Shown here in pieces: positions 1 through 5,698 of a stretch of DNA of 20,839 bases; the stretch's first letter is position 1; each line of letters opens with the position of its first letter. The notes under the pieces are model-generated. The model had not been told where the DNA came from. It did not search any database and saw nothing but the letters and a program-made list of their open reading frames with translations. The position numbers and the translations under genes are program-made. The stretch spans positions 1 through 20,839 of the forward strand of contig CAYHGP010000019.1 in the NCBI GenBank assembly GCA_964356195.1, written 5' to 3'. This DNA comes from 2-02-FULL-48-14 sp964356195. Its GTDB lineage: Bacteria > Patescibacteriota > Gracilibacteria > UBA1369 > 2-02-FULL-48-14.

Positions 1-311
1 TTCAAAGTGACGGTTTCATTACTATTGTTAAGCTGAAAAGAGAAGCCTGTGATTGTGATCGTTTCTTCCAAAGTGCCGGAAAGCGTCCAGGGTTTGGCGG
101 TGGTGTCTTCGAGCGTATATAAAGAGAGGTCGATGGCGCTGGTACCGGCAGTGGTGAGTTCAATCCACTCGGATTCGCCTGTGTTTGGATTTGGATAGAG
201 CGCGGAAATTTCGATATCCATGGAAGGGGTGATCGTTGAGTCGACTTCGCAGGCTTGGGCGGACTGCAGGACGAAAGTTCCGAAAAGAATAAAAAGAAGA
301 AGTTTGCGCAT
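1..311 (-). CDS. Secreted lamin-tail-domain protein, N-terminal part (runs off window)
   Basis: Reading leftward from an ATG at 309-311, the frame stays open for 103 codons to the window edge, so the C-terminus is missing. The first ~20 residues (MRKLLLFILFGTFVLQSAQA) form a typical signal peptide with an AQA cleavage site; the next residue is Cys, so a weak lipobox is an alternative. Residues ~31-103 fit the lamin-tail domain (LTD) pattern: a leading strand ending in ALYPNP, then the hallmark EWIEL, then DLSLYTLED and a following strand. In bacteria this Ig-like fold occurs in exported surface or extracellular proteins and its ligand is usually unknown. A nearby ATG at 315 is in another frame whose product makes no domain sense. 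No ribosome-binding site is visible. The gene diverges from rny. LTD assignment is fairly sure; function is not known. Confidence 0.75.
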   Translation of the reverse strand, partial: MRKLLLFILFGTFVLQSAQACEVDSTITPSMDIEISALYPNPNTGESEWIELTTAGTSAIDLSLYTLEDTTAKPWTLSGTLEETITITGFSFQLNNSNETVTL

Positions 312-360
312 ACATTGGGGTTAGGGACACCCATCGTGACACGGCGACCTTTATGAAATC

Positions 361-393
361 CTGAATTTTTTCTTAACTATTTCTGAATTTTTT
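361..393. repeat. Two 11-bp direct repeats, 22-bp period
   Basis: CTGAATTTTTT occurs at 361-371 and again at 383-393, giving a 22-bp period (about two helical turns) in very AT-rich DNA between the divergent lamin-tail gene and rny. Two helical turns would put both copies on the same DNA face, as expected for a protein-binding or unwinding element. The spacer 312-617 holds no convincing gene. Confidence 0.6.
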
Positions 394-394
394 A

Positions 395-406
395 TGACAA
401 TTGTCA
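395..406. promoter_or_regulatory. 12-bp perfect palindrome, possible operator
   Basis: TGACAATTGTCA is perfectly symmetric and lies just after the direct repeats at 361-393 in the spacer between divergently transcribed genes. Each half is TTGTCA, which resembles a -35 box read outward in either direction, but no good -10 lies at the right distance on the plus strand. A shared operator for the two divergent genes is the simplest reading. The same TTGTCA/TGACAA half-sites recur, spaced by 6 nt, behind groL (5057-5078). Confidence 0.4.
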
Positions 407-434
407 GGATTTTTACGAAAGCTTGCTTGCCAAC

Positions 435-445
435 TTTGCACAATT
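435..445 (+). promoter_or_regulatory. DnaA-box-like element upstream of rny
   Basis: TTTGCACAATT is identical over 11 bp to the core of the two DnaA-box-like repeats in front of dnaA (18329-18339 and 18353-18363). With the preceding base it reads CTTTGCACA, one mismatch from TTTTGCACA. It lies next to the AT-rich repeats at 361-406. The role is inferred only from this shared sequence. Confidence 0.3.
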
Positions 446-617
446 TTTGTTAAGCTGCACTTAGTTCTTTTACTATTTCGACCGGGTACTCAAAAACGAC
501 TCGACTTAAGCTCAAATTTCTTTGGAAACTCAGCTAAAATCCTTGTTTCTCAGATCAAAACAGCCAGCACTTCGACTGTAGTTTTTGTCGTATCCCGGGG
601 TTTAACCCCATAAGATT

Positions 618-1982
618 ATGGATTTAATCTCATTTACTCTCCTCCTGTTAGGACTGGGGGCCGGGGGAGGTGTTGGTTTTGTGCTCAGAACCCGTCAGAT
701 CAAAGGAGAGGATCAGAAAAAACGCAAGGAAATGGAACGGGCGCTCAGCGATGCGCAGCGTCAGGCAAACGAGATGGTGATGAAGGCCAAAAATGAGGCG
801 CTTCACGAGAGAGAAGAGGCTCAGAAAGAGGAACGTGCCAAACGTAAAAAGATCGAGGAAACCGAGACGCGACTCGTAAAAAAAGAGGAGCTGCTCGACA
901 CCAAGTCTGAAGATCTGGATAAGATGAAAGGCAAGCTTGAAGAAAAGGCTGAAGAGCTCAAAAAAGAGCGCGAAAAGGCCGAGCGTCTTGTTGTGGATCA
1001 GGAAAAAAAGCTGCAAGAAGTGGCTTCTTTGTCGCATGAACAGGCTAAGGCACTTCTTCTTAAACAGATTGAATCTGAGTTTAAGGATGATTTGTTTGCC
1101 CATGCGAAACAGCTTGAAAAAGACATGAACGAAGAAGTGGAAGGAAAGGCCAAGCAAATTCTTGCCGATGCCATTCAGCGCTACGCTTCCGAGACCACGG
1201 TGGAATCTACCACTACTTCCGTTACTTTGGCTTCCGACGACCTGAAAGGACGCATCATCGGACGTGAAGGACGCAACATCAACGCCTTTGAATCGGTGAC
1301 CGGCGTGGATGTGATTGTGGATGACACCCCCGGTTCCATTATTATGAGCGGTTTCGATCCTATTCGTCGCTACATGGCGAAAATCACTTTGGAACGACTC
1401 GTGGAAGACGGACGTATTCACCCGGCTCGCATTGAGGAAATGTATGCCAAGGTAAANNNNNNNNNNNNNNNNNNNNNNNNNNNNNNNNNNNNNNNNNNNN
1501 NNNNNNNNNNNNNNNNNNNNNNNNNNNNNNNNNNNNNNNNNNNNNNNNNNNNNNNNGGAAAGCACGCATTCATTGGGCGCGACATCTTGAAAAAGTTCGG
1601 AATGCCCGACGAAGTTTTGCATTGTGTGGAAGCCAATGAAGGCGACACTGAAGCAAAAAGCGTAGAGGCTAAAATCATTCAGGTGGCTAACCTCATTTCT
1701 GTGGCGCGTCCCGGAGCCAACAAGGAAAACTTGGAAGTGTACATCAAGCGTCTTTCCGAAATTGAAAAACTCGCTACGGACTTCCCGGGCGTGAACAAAG
1801 CCTTTTCCGTTCAGGCCGGCCGCGAACTTCGCGTCTTTGTGAGCCCTGCGGAGGTGGATGATCTTCAAGCTTTGAAACTTTCCCACGAAATCGCTCGCAA
1901 AATCGAAAAGGATTTGCAGTACCCCGGCAAAATTAAAGTCGAGGTGATTCGCGAATTGCGAGTAGAGGCGTTTGCGGAGTAG
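618..1982 (+). CDS. rny: Ribonuclease Y (RNase Y), interrupted by an assembly gap
   Basis: RNase Y is a membrane-anchored endoribonuclease that starts mRNA decay in many bacteria. Visible domains in order are: an N-terminal membrane helix (residues 2-24); a long charged coiled coil (about 30-170); a KH RNA-binding domain with GRIIGREGRN at 211-220; and, after a 100-N gap, the C-terminal half of the HD domain, with family anchors GKHAFIG, ARPGA, FPGVNKAFSVQAGRE and YPGKIKVEVIRE. From memory of the B. subtilis protein (520 aa), about 89 residues including the catalytic HD pair fall in the gap, so 100 N is too short. The family's HHGD reads NEGD here and the AAD before the ARPG motif reads VAN, so metal ligands appear to be substituted. 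The ATG at 618 gives the expected membrane start. A CCCC/GGGG hairpin (597-609) precedes it. TAG stop. Confidence 0.95.
   Translation: MDLISFTLLLLGLGAGGGVGFVLRTRQIKGEDQKKRKEMERALSDAQRQANEMVMKAKNEALHEREEAQKEERAKRKKIEETETRLVKKEELLDTKSEDLDKMKGKLEEKAEELKKEREKAERLVVDQEKKLQEVASLSHEQAKALLLKQIESEFKDDLFAHAKQLEKDMNEEVEGKAKQILADAIQRYASETTVESTTTSVTLASDDLKGRIIGREGRNINAFESVTGVDVIVDDTPGSIIMSGFDPIRRYMAKITLERLVEDGRIHPARIEEMYAKVXXXXXXXXXXXXXXXXXXXXXXXXXXXXXXXXXXGKHAFIGRDILKKFGMPDEVLHCVEANEGDTEAKSVEAKIIQVANLISVARPGANKENLEVYIKRLSEIEKLATDFPGVNKAFSVQAGRELRVFVSPAEVDDLQALKLSHEIARKIEKDLQYPGKIKVEVIRELRVEAFAE
1457..1556. other. Assembly gap (100 N) inside rny
   Basis: Exactly 100 N, a standard placeholder. By comparison with the family it should hide about 265 nt, covering the end of the KH-HD linker and the HD catalytic motif. 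Both 100 and 265 leave a remainder of 1 when divided by 3, which explains why the frame resumes correctly. Confidence 0.9.
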
Positions 1983-1992
1983 TTGAATTTCT

Positions 1993-2475
1993 ATGAAAAA
2001 CTCTCTGAAAGGAAAAAGGAGTACGATTGTGGCCAGTTTCCTTGTGGCTGCCTTTTTTCTTTTGCATTACACGGTTTATTTGGAAGTTGGATTTTTGACA
2101 GCGGACGGACTTGCTTCGTTCCCGGTGCTCCAAAGCTACACTGATTCGCCGGTTGATTTTAAAGAGGTGGCTTTATGTGAACAGGATGGCAAACGACCGG
2201 GTTATTTAAATCCTTTTCAGAAAATTCAGTATCGCTACCAAATTGTTCGCGAAGGCTACAGCGAGTGCGACATTGTTGAAGAGGCTGAGTCGTTGTTCAC
2301 CTCAAACATGGTTCCTGTTTCCGGTGATTTAACGGTTTATTATGATGGTTTTGAGGAAGACGGTTTCGGGCGTCCGCTCGTTGAAAATACTTATCCGAAT
2401 CCTTTATTCTTCCTTGTTCAATATCTTATAGTGGGAGCGTTCGTTTACGTTCTTTTGAGGCCAAAAATTCTATAA
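1993..2475 (+). CDS. Hypothetical two-helix membrane protein
   Basis: I do not recognise a family. The 160-aa product has an N-terminal hydrophobic helix at about residues 12-32 after a basic start (MKNSLKGKRS) and a second helix near the C-terminus (about 137-156, FFLVQYLIVGAFVYVLL). Between them are roughly 105 mostly polar residues with two cysteines (in ALCEQ and SECDI) that could form a disulfide if this loop lies outside the cell. With the basic N-terminus inside, the positive-inside rule gives both ends in the cytoplasm and the middle outside. The gene starts 10 nt after the rny stop, on the same strand, so co-transcription with rny is likely. The ATG at 1993 is the only start giving a full first helix. 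No Shine-Dalgarno sequence is visible. TAA stop. Confidence 0.75.
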   Translation: MKNSLKGKRSTIVASFLVAAFFLLHYTVYLEVGFLTADGLASFPVLQSYTDSPVDFKEVALCEQDGKRPGYLNPFQKIQYRYQIVREGYSECDIVEEAESLFTSNMVPVSGDLTVYYDGFEEDGFGRPLVENTYPNPLFFLVQYLIVGAFVYVLLRPKIL

Positions 2476-2542
2476 AGCCTTGCAAAATTGCTTGGAAATT
2501 AATAGGGTAGAGCCACGTCCATTCTTTAAAAACCTTATTTTC

Positions 2543-3031
2543 ATGAAAAAATCTACTTTTGTTCCGCTCGCAGTTTTATCTTTAGCTCTTGGCTTGGGGG
2601 CCTGTGCTTCTACTCCTGACGTTGGCATAGATGTTGAAGGTTTGGGTATCGTCGTAATGGCACCTGAAGGCTACACCGTGGAAAAGGTGAGCGAGGACGG
2701 TTTCGACATTTATCGTGTTTTTGACGGAGAGAACCCCGTTGCTGACTTTGAAGAGCATGAAGGTTACGATTTTGAAATGTCTAAGCTCGAGACTACGGCA
2801 GGGATTAAAGAAGTTATGGATTCTTGGGAGCTGGATTATACCGTGATTGATGAAGAAGAGGGGGAATATGGAGCCGCAGTATTGTACGAAACTCCTGATA
2901 CTTATGGAGTGCTTGCAGGTTTGAAATACGGAGATACGGAAGTGGTTTGCCAAGCAGCAGCCGGGTCTTTGTCTTCCTATGAAACAACCGTGTTTGATGT
3001 TTGTAAGAATGCGGTGCCAATGGGCTTGTAG
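2543..3031 (+). CDS. Small predicted lipoprotein, function unknown
   Basis: The product from ATG 2543 is 162 aa. It begins MKKSTFVPLAVLSLALGLGAC, a textbook lipoprotein signal with lipobox LGAC and the lipidated Cys at residue 21, so it should be anchored on the outer face of the membrane. An in-frame start lies upstream at 2480, but it would put 21 non-signal residues before the signal peptide, so 2543 is chosen. The mature part is acidic, has a small alpha/beta look (GYTVEKVSEDGFDIYRVF and similar strands) and contains two further cysteines (VVCQ, DVCK) that may form a disulfide. No known domain is recognised. It lies 67 nt after the membrane-protein gene and ends 86 nt before groES, whose promoter begins just behind it. 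TAG stop. Confidence 0.8.
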   Translation: MKKSTFVPLAVLSLALGLGACASTPDVGIDVEGLGIVVMAPEGYTVEKVSEDGFDIYRVFDGENPVADFEEHEGYDFEMSKLETTAGIKEVMDSWELDYTVIDEEEGEYGAAVLYETPDTYGVLAGLKYGDTEVVCQAAAGSLSSYETTVFDVCKNAVPMGL

Positions 3032-3040
3032 CAATAAATC

Positions 3041-3068
3041 TTGACTAAAATTCGGTTCACGCTAGAAT
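3041..3068 (+). promoter_or_regulatory. Sigma-70-type promoter of groES-groL
   Basis: A -35 box TTGACT (3041-3046) is followed after 16 bp by a -10 box TAGAAT (3063-3068). The -10 abuts the CIRCE element, so the predicted transcription start near 3075 falls inside it, the usual geometry for HrcA repression. Confidence 0.75.
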
Positions 3069-3094
3069 TAGCACTGCCTAAAAAGGAGTGCTAA
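3068..3094. promoter_or_regulatory. CIRCE element (HrcA operator)
   Basis: TTAGCACTG, 9 bp, then GAGTGCTAA. The known CIRCE consensus is TTAGCACTC-N9-GAGTGCTAA, so 17 of 18 arm positions match and only the innermost base of the left arm differs. It lies 23 bp before groES. CIRCE is bound by the repressor HrcA, which itself depends on GroEL for folding, so the operon is expected to be heat-inducible. hrcA is not in this window. Confidence 0.93.
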
Positions 3095-3117
3095 TTTAGT
3101 ATCTAATCCAATCTTAT

Positions 3118-3393
3118 ATGTCCAAACTTCAACCTCTTGCCGGGTATGTGGTGGTGAAGCGCCTTGAAGAGCCTTCCAAAACTGCTACCGGTATTTTTTT
3201 AACGGAGTCTGCGAAGGAAAAACCTCAAAAGGGCGAAGTGAAAGCTGTGGGTGCCGGAAAAGAAGGGAAGGAGGCACAAGTTCGTGAGGGCCAGATTGTT
3301 CTTTTTAAGAAGTACGGTCCTACGGAAGTGGATATGGACGGGGAAGAGATGTTGCTCCTCGAAGAAGAAGATATTCTCGCTATTATTCAATAA
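3118..3393 (+). CDS. groES: Co-chaperonin GroES (Hsp10)
   Basis: The 91-aa product has the normal GroES length (about 95). It shows the N-terminal LQPLAGYVVVKRLEE strand, the mobile loop that docks onto GroEL (about residues 17-32, containing TATGIFLTESAKEKPQ), the GEVKAVGAG turn, and the C-terminal EMLLLEEEDILAII strand. GroES forms the seven-membered lid of the GroEL folding chamber in the cytoplasm. The mobile loop has IFL where many homologues have IVL, which keeps the hydrophobic contact. It is the first gene of the operon, with promoter and CIRCE directly upstream and groL 11 nt downstream. The ATG at 3118 has no Shine-Dalgarno sequence (preceded by aatcttat). TAA stop. Confidence 0.97.
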   Translation: MSKLQPLAGYVVVKRLEEPSKTATGIFLTESAKEKPQKGEVKAVGAGKEGKEAQVREGQIVLFKKYGPTEVDMDGEEMLLLEEEDILAIIQ

Positions 3394-3404
3394 CTTTTTA
3401 CATC

Positions 3405-5045
3405 ATGTCTAAGAAAATTCTATTCCAAGACGAAGCTCGTCAAAAACTGCTTTCCGGGGTGCGACAACTTTCGGATGCGGTGCGAATCACTATGGGGCCT
3501 AAGGGACGCAATGTTTTGCTCGAAAAGAAGTTTGGCGGTCCTATTATTACGAATGACGGAGTGACCATCGCGAAGGAAATTGATCTGAAAGATCCTGAGG
3601 AAAATGTGGGAGCGCAGCTGGTGAAAGAAGTGGCGACGCGAACCAACGATGTGGCCGGAGACGGAACCACGACGGCAACGGTTTTGGCGTGTGCGCTTTT
3701 GGAGGAAGGAATTCGAAATGTGGTGGCGGGAGCAAACCCTGTCTTATTGAAAAAAGGAATGGATAAGGCGGTGCGCCGCGTGGTGGAAGAGCTCGATAAA
3801 ATGAGCAAACCTCTCAAAACTAAGAAAGAAGTGGCGCAAGTGGCCACCATTTCCGCACAAGATGAAGAAGTGGGCGAGGTGCTTGCGGATTTGATGGAAA
3901 AAGTGGGTCATGACGGCGCTATTACAGTGGAAGAAAGCCAGCGTGGCATGGGAATTTCGATGCGTGTGGTGGAAGGGATGCAGTTCGACAACGGATTCAT
4001 TTCTCCTTACATGGTTACGGATCCCGCTCGTATGGAAGCGGTTTACGAAAACGTGAAAATTTTGATCACCGACAAAAAGCTCAGCAACTTTAAGGAACTT
4101 TTGCCGCTGCTCGAAGTGGTTGTTCAGTCCGGAAAAAAGGAGCTGATGATTATTGCGGAAGATTTGGATGGCGATGCGCTCACGAACATTGTGGTGAATA
4201 AGCTCCGTGGCGGGTTTAGCATTTTGGTGGTGAAGGCTCCGGCGTTTGGAGAACGTCGCAAGGAAATGCTCAAAGATATTGCGGTGCTCACGGGGGCAAC
4301 TGTTATTTCCGATGAACTTGGTTTGAAGCTTGAAGAAACGACGATCGCGAACTTGGGAGAAGCGAAGAAAGTGGTGTCCAGCAAGGACAATACGATGATC
4401 ATCGACGGAAAGGGTGACTCTCACAAAGTGGCGGACCGCGTGGCTGAAATTAAAGTGGCCATGGAGAATACGAAGTCCGATTTTGATCGAGAGAAATTGC
4501 AGGAACGCGTGGCGAAATTGTCCGGTGGAGTTGGGATTATTGAAGTGGGGGCTGCGACCGAAATCGAAATGAAGGAAAAGAAAACACGCATTGAAGATGC
4601 TTTGAACGCCACGAAGGCGGCCGTTCAGGAAGGAATTGTGGCCGGAGGAGGTGCTGCCTTGCTCCACGCGTCTAAGGTTCTTGAGGGGATGCATGGCGAA
4701 AATGAGGACGAAAAAGTGGGGATTAAGTTGGTGAAATTTGTACTCAGTGCGGCGGTTCGACAGATTGCGGAAAATGCCGGAAAGAATGGGGAAGTGGTGA
4801 TCACGGAAATTTTGAAGAATGGAAGTAACACTTTTGGTTACGACGCACTCAAGGATGAATACGTGGATATGTTCGAGGCCGGAATCGTGGACCCCAAAAT
4901 GGTGACTCGAAGCGCGCTTGAAAATGCCGTTTCCGTTGCGGGAACCGTTTTGACCACCGGCGCTACCGTCACTGATATTCCTGAAGAGAAATCTTCCGGC
5001 ATGGGTGGAATGGGAGGCATGGGTGGAATGGGGGATATGATGTAA
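3405..5045 (+). CDS. groL: Chaperonin GroEL (Hsp60)
   Basis: The 546-aa product is full-length. ATP-site motifs are in place: ITMGPKGRNV (about 28-37), NDGVTIAKEI (50-59, with the conserved Asp), GDGTTTATVL (85-94) and, late in the chain, IEDALNATKAAVQEGIVAGGG, which carries the Asp of the equatorial catalytic site. The apical domain around 190-370 contains the expected DNGFISPYM and RGGFSILVVKAPAFGERRKEML segments. The C-terminus ends in the flexible GGM tail (GMGGMGGMGGMGDMM) typical of bacterial GroEL. It forms the double-ring folding chamber with GroES. The start is 11 nt after groES in the same operon under CIRCE control, without a visible Shine-Dalgarno sequence. TAA stop. A hairpin and then a terminator follow. 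Confidence 0.98.
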   Translation: MSKKILFQDEARQKLLSGVRQLSDAVRITMGPKGRNVLLEKKFGGPIITNDGVTIAKEIDLKDPEENVGAQLVKEVATRTNDVAGDGTTTATVLACALLEEGIRNVVAGANPVLLKKGMDKAVRRVVEELDKMSKPLKTKKEVAQVATISAQDEEVGEVLADLMEKVGHDGAITVEESQRGMGISMRVVEGMQFDNGFISPYMVTDPARMEAVYENVKILITDKKLSNFKELLPLLEVVVQSGKKELMIIAEDLDGDALTNIVVNKLRGGFSILVVKAPAFGERRKEMLKDIAVLTGATVISDELGLKLEETTIANLGEAKKVVSSKDNTMIIDGKGDSHKVADRVAEIKVAMENTKSDFDREKLQERVAKLSGGVGIIEVGAATEIEMKEKKTRIEDALNATKAAVQEGIVAGGGAALLHASKVLEGMHGENEDEKVGIKLVKFVLSAAVRQIAENAGKNGEVVITEILKNGSNTFGYDALKDEYVDMFEAGIVDPKMVTRSALENAVSVAGTVLTTGATVTDIPEEKSSGMGGMGGMGGMGDMM

Positions 5046-5056
5046 AAGAGTGGGGC

Positions 5057-5078
5057 TGTTGTCAGAACTTTGACAACA
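5057..5078 (+). repeat. 8-bp inverted repeat behind groL
   Basis: TGTTGTCA (5057-5064), a 6-nt loop, then TGACAACA (5071-5078), perfectly paired and 11 nt after the groL stop. No T-run follows, so it is not a standalone terminator. It could stabilise the groESL mRNA 3' end or be a DNA operator with TTGTCA/TGACAA half-sites. Confidence 0.6.
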
Positions 5079-5148
5079 CATAATTTCACTTCAAAAAGCG
5101 AGCCTCTATTGCATTATTTCAGCCCTTCTGATAAGATGTAAATGTAAG

Positions 5149-5185
5149 TCCAGGTGCTGTTAAACTACAGCTCCCCTGAGTGTCA
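5149..5185 (+). other. Segments antisense to the adjacent tRNA-like gene
   Basis: TCCAGGTGCT (5149-5158) is the perfect complement of tRNA-like positions 5274-5283. TCCCCTGAGTGTCA (5172-5185) is the perfect complement of 5286-5299, the anticodon-arm 3' side. Between them TTAAACTAC (5160-5168) complements 5257-5265 with one mismatch. Read on the minus strand, the stretch resembles a rearranged tRNA 5' half. The segment also folds on itself (GCTGT 5156-5160 with ACAGC 5167-5171, extended outward) and lies just before the terminator at 5188, so it could be part of a groESL 3' UTR or a separate small RNA. Function unknown. Confidence 0.55.
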
Positions 5186-5187
5186 CG

Positions 5188-5215
5188 AAAACCCTGTCAT
5201 ATTGGCGGGGTTTTT
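5188..5215 (+). terminator. Rho-independent terminator of the groESL transcript
   Basis: AAAACCCTG (5188-5196) pairs with CGGGGTTTT (5206-5214) as a 9-bp stem with one G-T pair and a 9-nt loop, ending in five Ts. It lies 142 nt behind groL and 35 nt before the tRNA-like gene, so it should separate the two transcripts. Confidence 0.75.
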
Positions 5216-5236
5216 ACGTTTGTGGGAAAATTCTTT

Positions 5237-5334
5237 TACGCCTGGTGCATGGGGCAGTAGCTTAATTGGTTAAAGCACCTGGATTTGACACTCAGGGGAT
5301 GCGGGTTCGACTCCCGTCAGCTCCACCAGGCGTA
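5237..5334 (+). repeat. 11-bp inverted repeat enclosing the tRNA-like gene
   Basis: TACGCCTGGTG (5237-5247) is the perfect reverse complement of CACCAGGCGTA (5324-5334). The right arm includes the last acceptor base, discriminator and encoded CCA. In a precursor RNA the arms would close a long stem that hides the CCA end and competes with acceptor-stem pairing. Confidence 0.8.
5251..5328 (+). tRNA. Ala-type tRNA or tRNA-like gene with abnormal 9-nt anticodon loop
   Basis: The 78-nt segment folds as a tRNA with an encoded CCA. The acceptor is GGGGCAG/CAGCTCC with a G3-T70 wobble and an A6-A67 mismatch. The D stem is GCTT/AAGC with the GG and A14-type bases in place. The T stem is GCGGG/CCCGT with loop TTCGACT, followed by A73 and CCA. 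G3-U70 is the known identity element for alanyl-tRNA synthetase. The anticodon stem CCTGG/TCAGG closes a 9-nt loop, ATTTGACAC, instead of 7, so no anticodon can be assigned cleanly: GAC (Val), TGA or TTG arise depending on the register, and none is Ala. The variable region is only 4 nt. It may be an authentic divergent tRNA, a decaying tRNA, or a non-decoding tRNA-like RNA. The tRNA fold is well supported; the identity is not. Confidence 0.75.
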
Positions 5335-5335
5335 T

Positions 5336-5359
5336 CTCTTGTGAAAAGAGCGGTTTTTT
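5336..5359 (+). terminator. Weak terminator behind the tRNA-like gene
   Basis: CTCTT (5336-5340) and AAGAG (5346-5350) form a short 5-bp hairpin, followed after 3 nt by six Ts (5354-5359). It overlaps the -35 region of the next promoter. The stem is short, so this is only a candidate. Confidence 0.35.
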
Positions 5360-5367
5360 GGTATAAT
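5339..5367 (+). promoter_or_regulatory. Promoter of the pilT operon with perfect extended -10
   Basis: TTGTGA (5339-5344), 17 bp, then TATAAT (5362-5367), preceded by TGG, which gives an extended -10 (TGnTATAAT). The start would be near 5374, leaving a ~22-nt leader before the ATG at 5396. Confidence 0.75.
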
Positions 5368-5395
5368 TAATAGATTTAAATGTTTTAAAAACGCC

Positions 5396-5698
5396 ATGGC
5401 CGATTCAGATTCAAAAAAACAAAAATTGATGCAGGCGGCACAGATGCTTGAAACAAGCCCCGGATTCAGTATGGTTTTCCCCATGACATCCGAGCAGTGG
5501 ATGCTTCTTTTGGAGCGTTTGAGTGAAGACGAAATTGACGATTATCTCCTTTTGCTCAACGAAGAACAAAGCATGCTTATTGACGCAAAAAAAGAAGAAC
5601 AACGGAAGAAACAAGTGAATTCGACTCATTATTTGCACCGTTTGGAACGACTCAAACTGAAGGCGCTCGAATCCATAAAAAATAAACATGTCTCTTGA
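5396..5698 (+). CDS. Small hypothetical protein leading the pilT operon
   Basis: The 100-aa soluble product is not a family I recognise. It is strongly charged. Residues ~1-20 (SDSKKQKLMQAAQML) and ~65-98 (KKEEQRKKQVNSTHYLHRLE onward) are predicted helical, the latter likely coiled-coil. The middle (MTSEQWMLLLERLSEDEIDD) looks like a short helical bundle. The ATG at 5396 follows the promoter at 5339-5367 closely. The stop overlaps the next gene's start by 11 nt, which suggests translational coupling and a shared task, perhaps as a small partner of the ATPase. It is the only gene here ending in TGA; in the same frame a TAA follows three codons later. Confidence 0.8.
   Translation: MADSDSKKQKLMQAAQMLETSPGFSMVFPMTSEQWMLLLERLSEDEIDDYLLLLNEEQSMLIDAKKEEQRKKQVNSTHYLHRLERLKLKALESIKNKHVS

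Noticed and set aside
401..613. 70-codon plus-strand reading frame before rny
   Set aside because: Starts with TTG, has no family resemblance, and covers the repeat and DnaA-box-like region; more likely a noncoding spacer.
2480..2508. Promoter TTGCAA-N17-TAGGGT before the lipoprotein gene
   Set aside because: Matches are too weak to call, especially in the -10 box.
2480..2542. Upstream start for the lipoprotein gene
   Set aside because: It would bury the lipoprotein signal peptide behind 21 polar residues; ATG 2543 begins the signal directly.
3744..5081. Long open frame antisense to groL (445 codons)
   Set aside because: A shadow of the codon pattern of groL: His/Phe/Asn-rich translation with no domain. 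Similar antisense frames opposite rny, pilT and dnaA are rejected for the same reason.
5149..5299. Integrative-element attachment site at the tRNA
   Set aside because: Attachment duplications are direct repeats of the tRNA 3' end; here the repeated segments are inverted and rearranged, and no integrase gene is present.
5052..5328. tmRNA (ssrA) spanning GGGGCTG at 5052-5058 to CAGCTCCACCA at 5318-5328
   Set aside because: The two ends would pair perfectly with G3-U70, as in tmRNA. But the conserved GGATTCGAC-type 5' domain is missing, no tag frame ending in Ala-Ala is found, a good terminator lies in the middle, and a complete tRNA D-arm sits right before the T-arm.
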